Shown: positions 5,305-5,991 of the stretch, piece by piece
How positions within the stretch are numbered: position 1 is the stretch's first letter
Layout of the letters: each line of letters opens with the position of its first letter
Assembly (NCBI GenBank): GCA_023391395.1
Contig: JAEWBA010000142.1
Span: 1-5,991 of the forward strand
Direction: 5' to 3'
DNA from: Pseudomonadota bacterium
GTDB taxonomy: Bacteria > Pseudomonadota > Gammaproteobacteria > Burkholderiales > Burkholderiaceae_D
DNA: 5,991 nt
Notes under the pieces: model-generated
Seen by the model: the letters and a program-made list of their open reading frames with translations, nothing else
Told to the model about the DNA's origin: nothing
Database searches by the model: none
Program-made: the position numbers and the translations under genes

Positions 5305-5988
5305 ATGACCACCAGCCCGCACTCTGCCCTCGTCTCCTGGAGCGGCGGCAAGGACTCCTGTCTCGCCCTCTGGCGTGCGCGCCAGTCCGGCATGGCGATT
5401 CGACGGCTGGTGACGGCGATGGAGGAATCCGGCAATCGCTCGCGCTCGCATGGTGTGCCGCCGGCCTTGCTGAAGGCTCAAGGCGAAGCCCTTGGTGCCG
5501 AGCTGCATTTCTACGCAACCTCGTGGAAGGATTACGAAGAGAAATTCGTCGCCCTGCTTCGCGACGCGCGGGCCAAAGGCATCACGCATGCCGTGTTTGG
5601 CGACATCGATCTTGCCGCTCACCGGGAATGGGAAGAAAGGGTGTGCGCGCAGGCGGACATCACGCCCTGCCTGCCGCTGTGGGGCGAGCCGCGCATCGCC
5701 CTGGTGGAAGAGTTTCTCGATCTCGGCTTCAAGGCGCTGGTCGTGTGCATCAACGGAAATTATCTGCCTGAAGAATTCTGCGGGCGCGACTTCGACCGCG
5801 CCTTCCTTGCCGATCTGCCGCCGGGCGTGGATGCCTGCGGCGAGAACGGCGAATTCCATACTTTCGTCTACGACGGCCCGGCATTCGCGCGGCCGGTCCG
5901 CTTCATGCGCGGTGACGTGGAGTCTTATCGATCGCCGCCGGAACTGGGCGGGGCGACCTATCATTTCCAGAAGCTGTTGGCACTCTAG
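5305..5988 (+). CDS. DUF71/COG2102 ATP-pyrophosphatase (Dph6-like, often named diphthine--ammonia ligase)
   Basis: This 227-residue soluble protein has the PP-loop SGGKDS (13-18) right after an N-terminal strand, as in adenine nucleotide alpha-hydrolase-fold enzymes that adenylate a carbonyl before amide formation or transfer. Family signatures follow: FGDID (98-102), PLWG (124-127) and the C-terminal CGENGEFHTF (178-187). In eukaryotes and archaea this family (Dph6) makes the diphthamide amide on elongation factor 2. Bacteria lack diphthamide, so that product name is only inherited. A comparative-genomics study proposed a B12-salvage role for a bacterial branch, which is suggestive beside icmF. 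The ATG at 5305 is chosen over a TTG at 5275: it starts just before the first strand, and TATAGT overlaps the TTG. Neither start has a strong ribosome binding site. The gene ends 3 bp before the right edge and appears complete. Confidence 0.88.
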   Translation: MTTSPHSALVSWSGGKDSCLALWRARQSGMAIRRLVTAMEESGNRSRSHGVPPALLKAQGEALGAELHFYATSWKDYEEKFVALLRDARAKGITHAVFGDIDLAAHREWEERVCAQADITPCLPLWGEPRIALVEEFLDLGFKALVVCINGNYLPEEFCGRDFDRAFLADLPPGVDACGENGEFHTFVYDGPAFARPVRFMRGDVESYRSPPELGGATYHFQKLLAL

Positions 5989-5991
5989 GAT

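Overview
The window is GC-rich, gene-dense bacterial chromosome. The coding style, a fused isobutyryl-CoA mutase very close in length and motifs to the Cupriavidus enzyme, and a small DUF5993-like gene paired with a DsbB-family gene suggest a betaproteobacterium of the Burkholderiales, perhaps Oxalobacteraceae. That placement is inferred from resemblance, not from a database search.

Layout from left to right. (1) 1-676, minus strand: the first 225 residues of a secreted lipoprotein with an alpha/beta-hydrolase domain, running off the left edge. (2) 677-905: a non-coding gap with a candidate promoter and two dyads for the lipoprotein gene, plus a strong stem-loop just past the stop codon of the next operon. 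(3) 906-1654, minus strand: a two-gene operon of a 52-residue double-spanning membrane protein (DUF5993-like) followed 14 bp later by a DsbB-family quinone-linked disulfide oxidoreductase. (4) 1655-1855: a divergent intergenic region with a perfect 20-bp palindrome next to the mutase start and a GAAA-loop stem on the side of the dsbB operon. (5) 1856-5134, plus strand: the full 1092-residue icmF, joining the B12-binding domain, the MeaB-like G-protein chaperone and the acyl-CoA mutase domain in one chain. (6) 5135-5304: a spacer with two hairpins (one a perfect 26-bp palindrome) and a TATAGT -10-like box flanked by TTGACCC direct repeats. (7) 5305-5988, plus strand: a DUF71/COG2102 ATP-pyrophosphatase of the Dph6-like family.

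The genes fall into functional groups. icmF carries out AdoCbl-dependent interconversion of isobutyryl-CoA and n-butyryl-CoA, linking branched-chain and straight-chain acyl-CoA catabolism. Its palindromic operator candidate fits control by a regulator sensing acyl-CoA or amino-acid catabolism. The downstream DUF71 protein is notable because one branch of that family has been proposed to act in B12 salvage. The dsbB operon and the lipoprotein are envelope genes with no obvious metabolic link to icmF. No mobile element, tRNA, rRNA, CRISPR array or riboswitch was recognised. This looks mainly like ordinary core chromosome; the unusual points are regulatory palindromes, the cysteine layout of the DsbB-like protein and the B12-linked neighbourhood.
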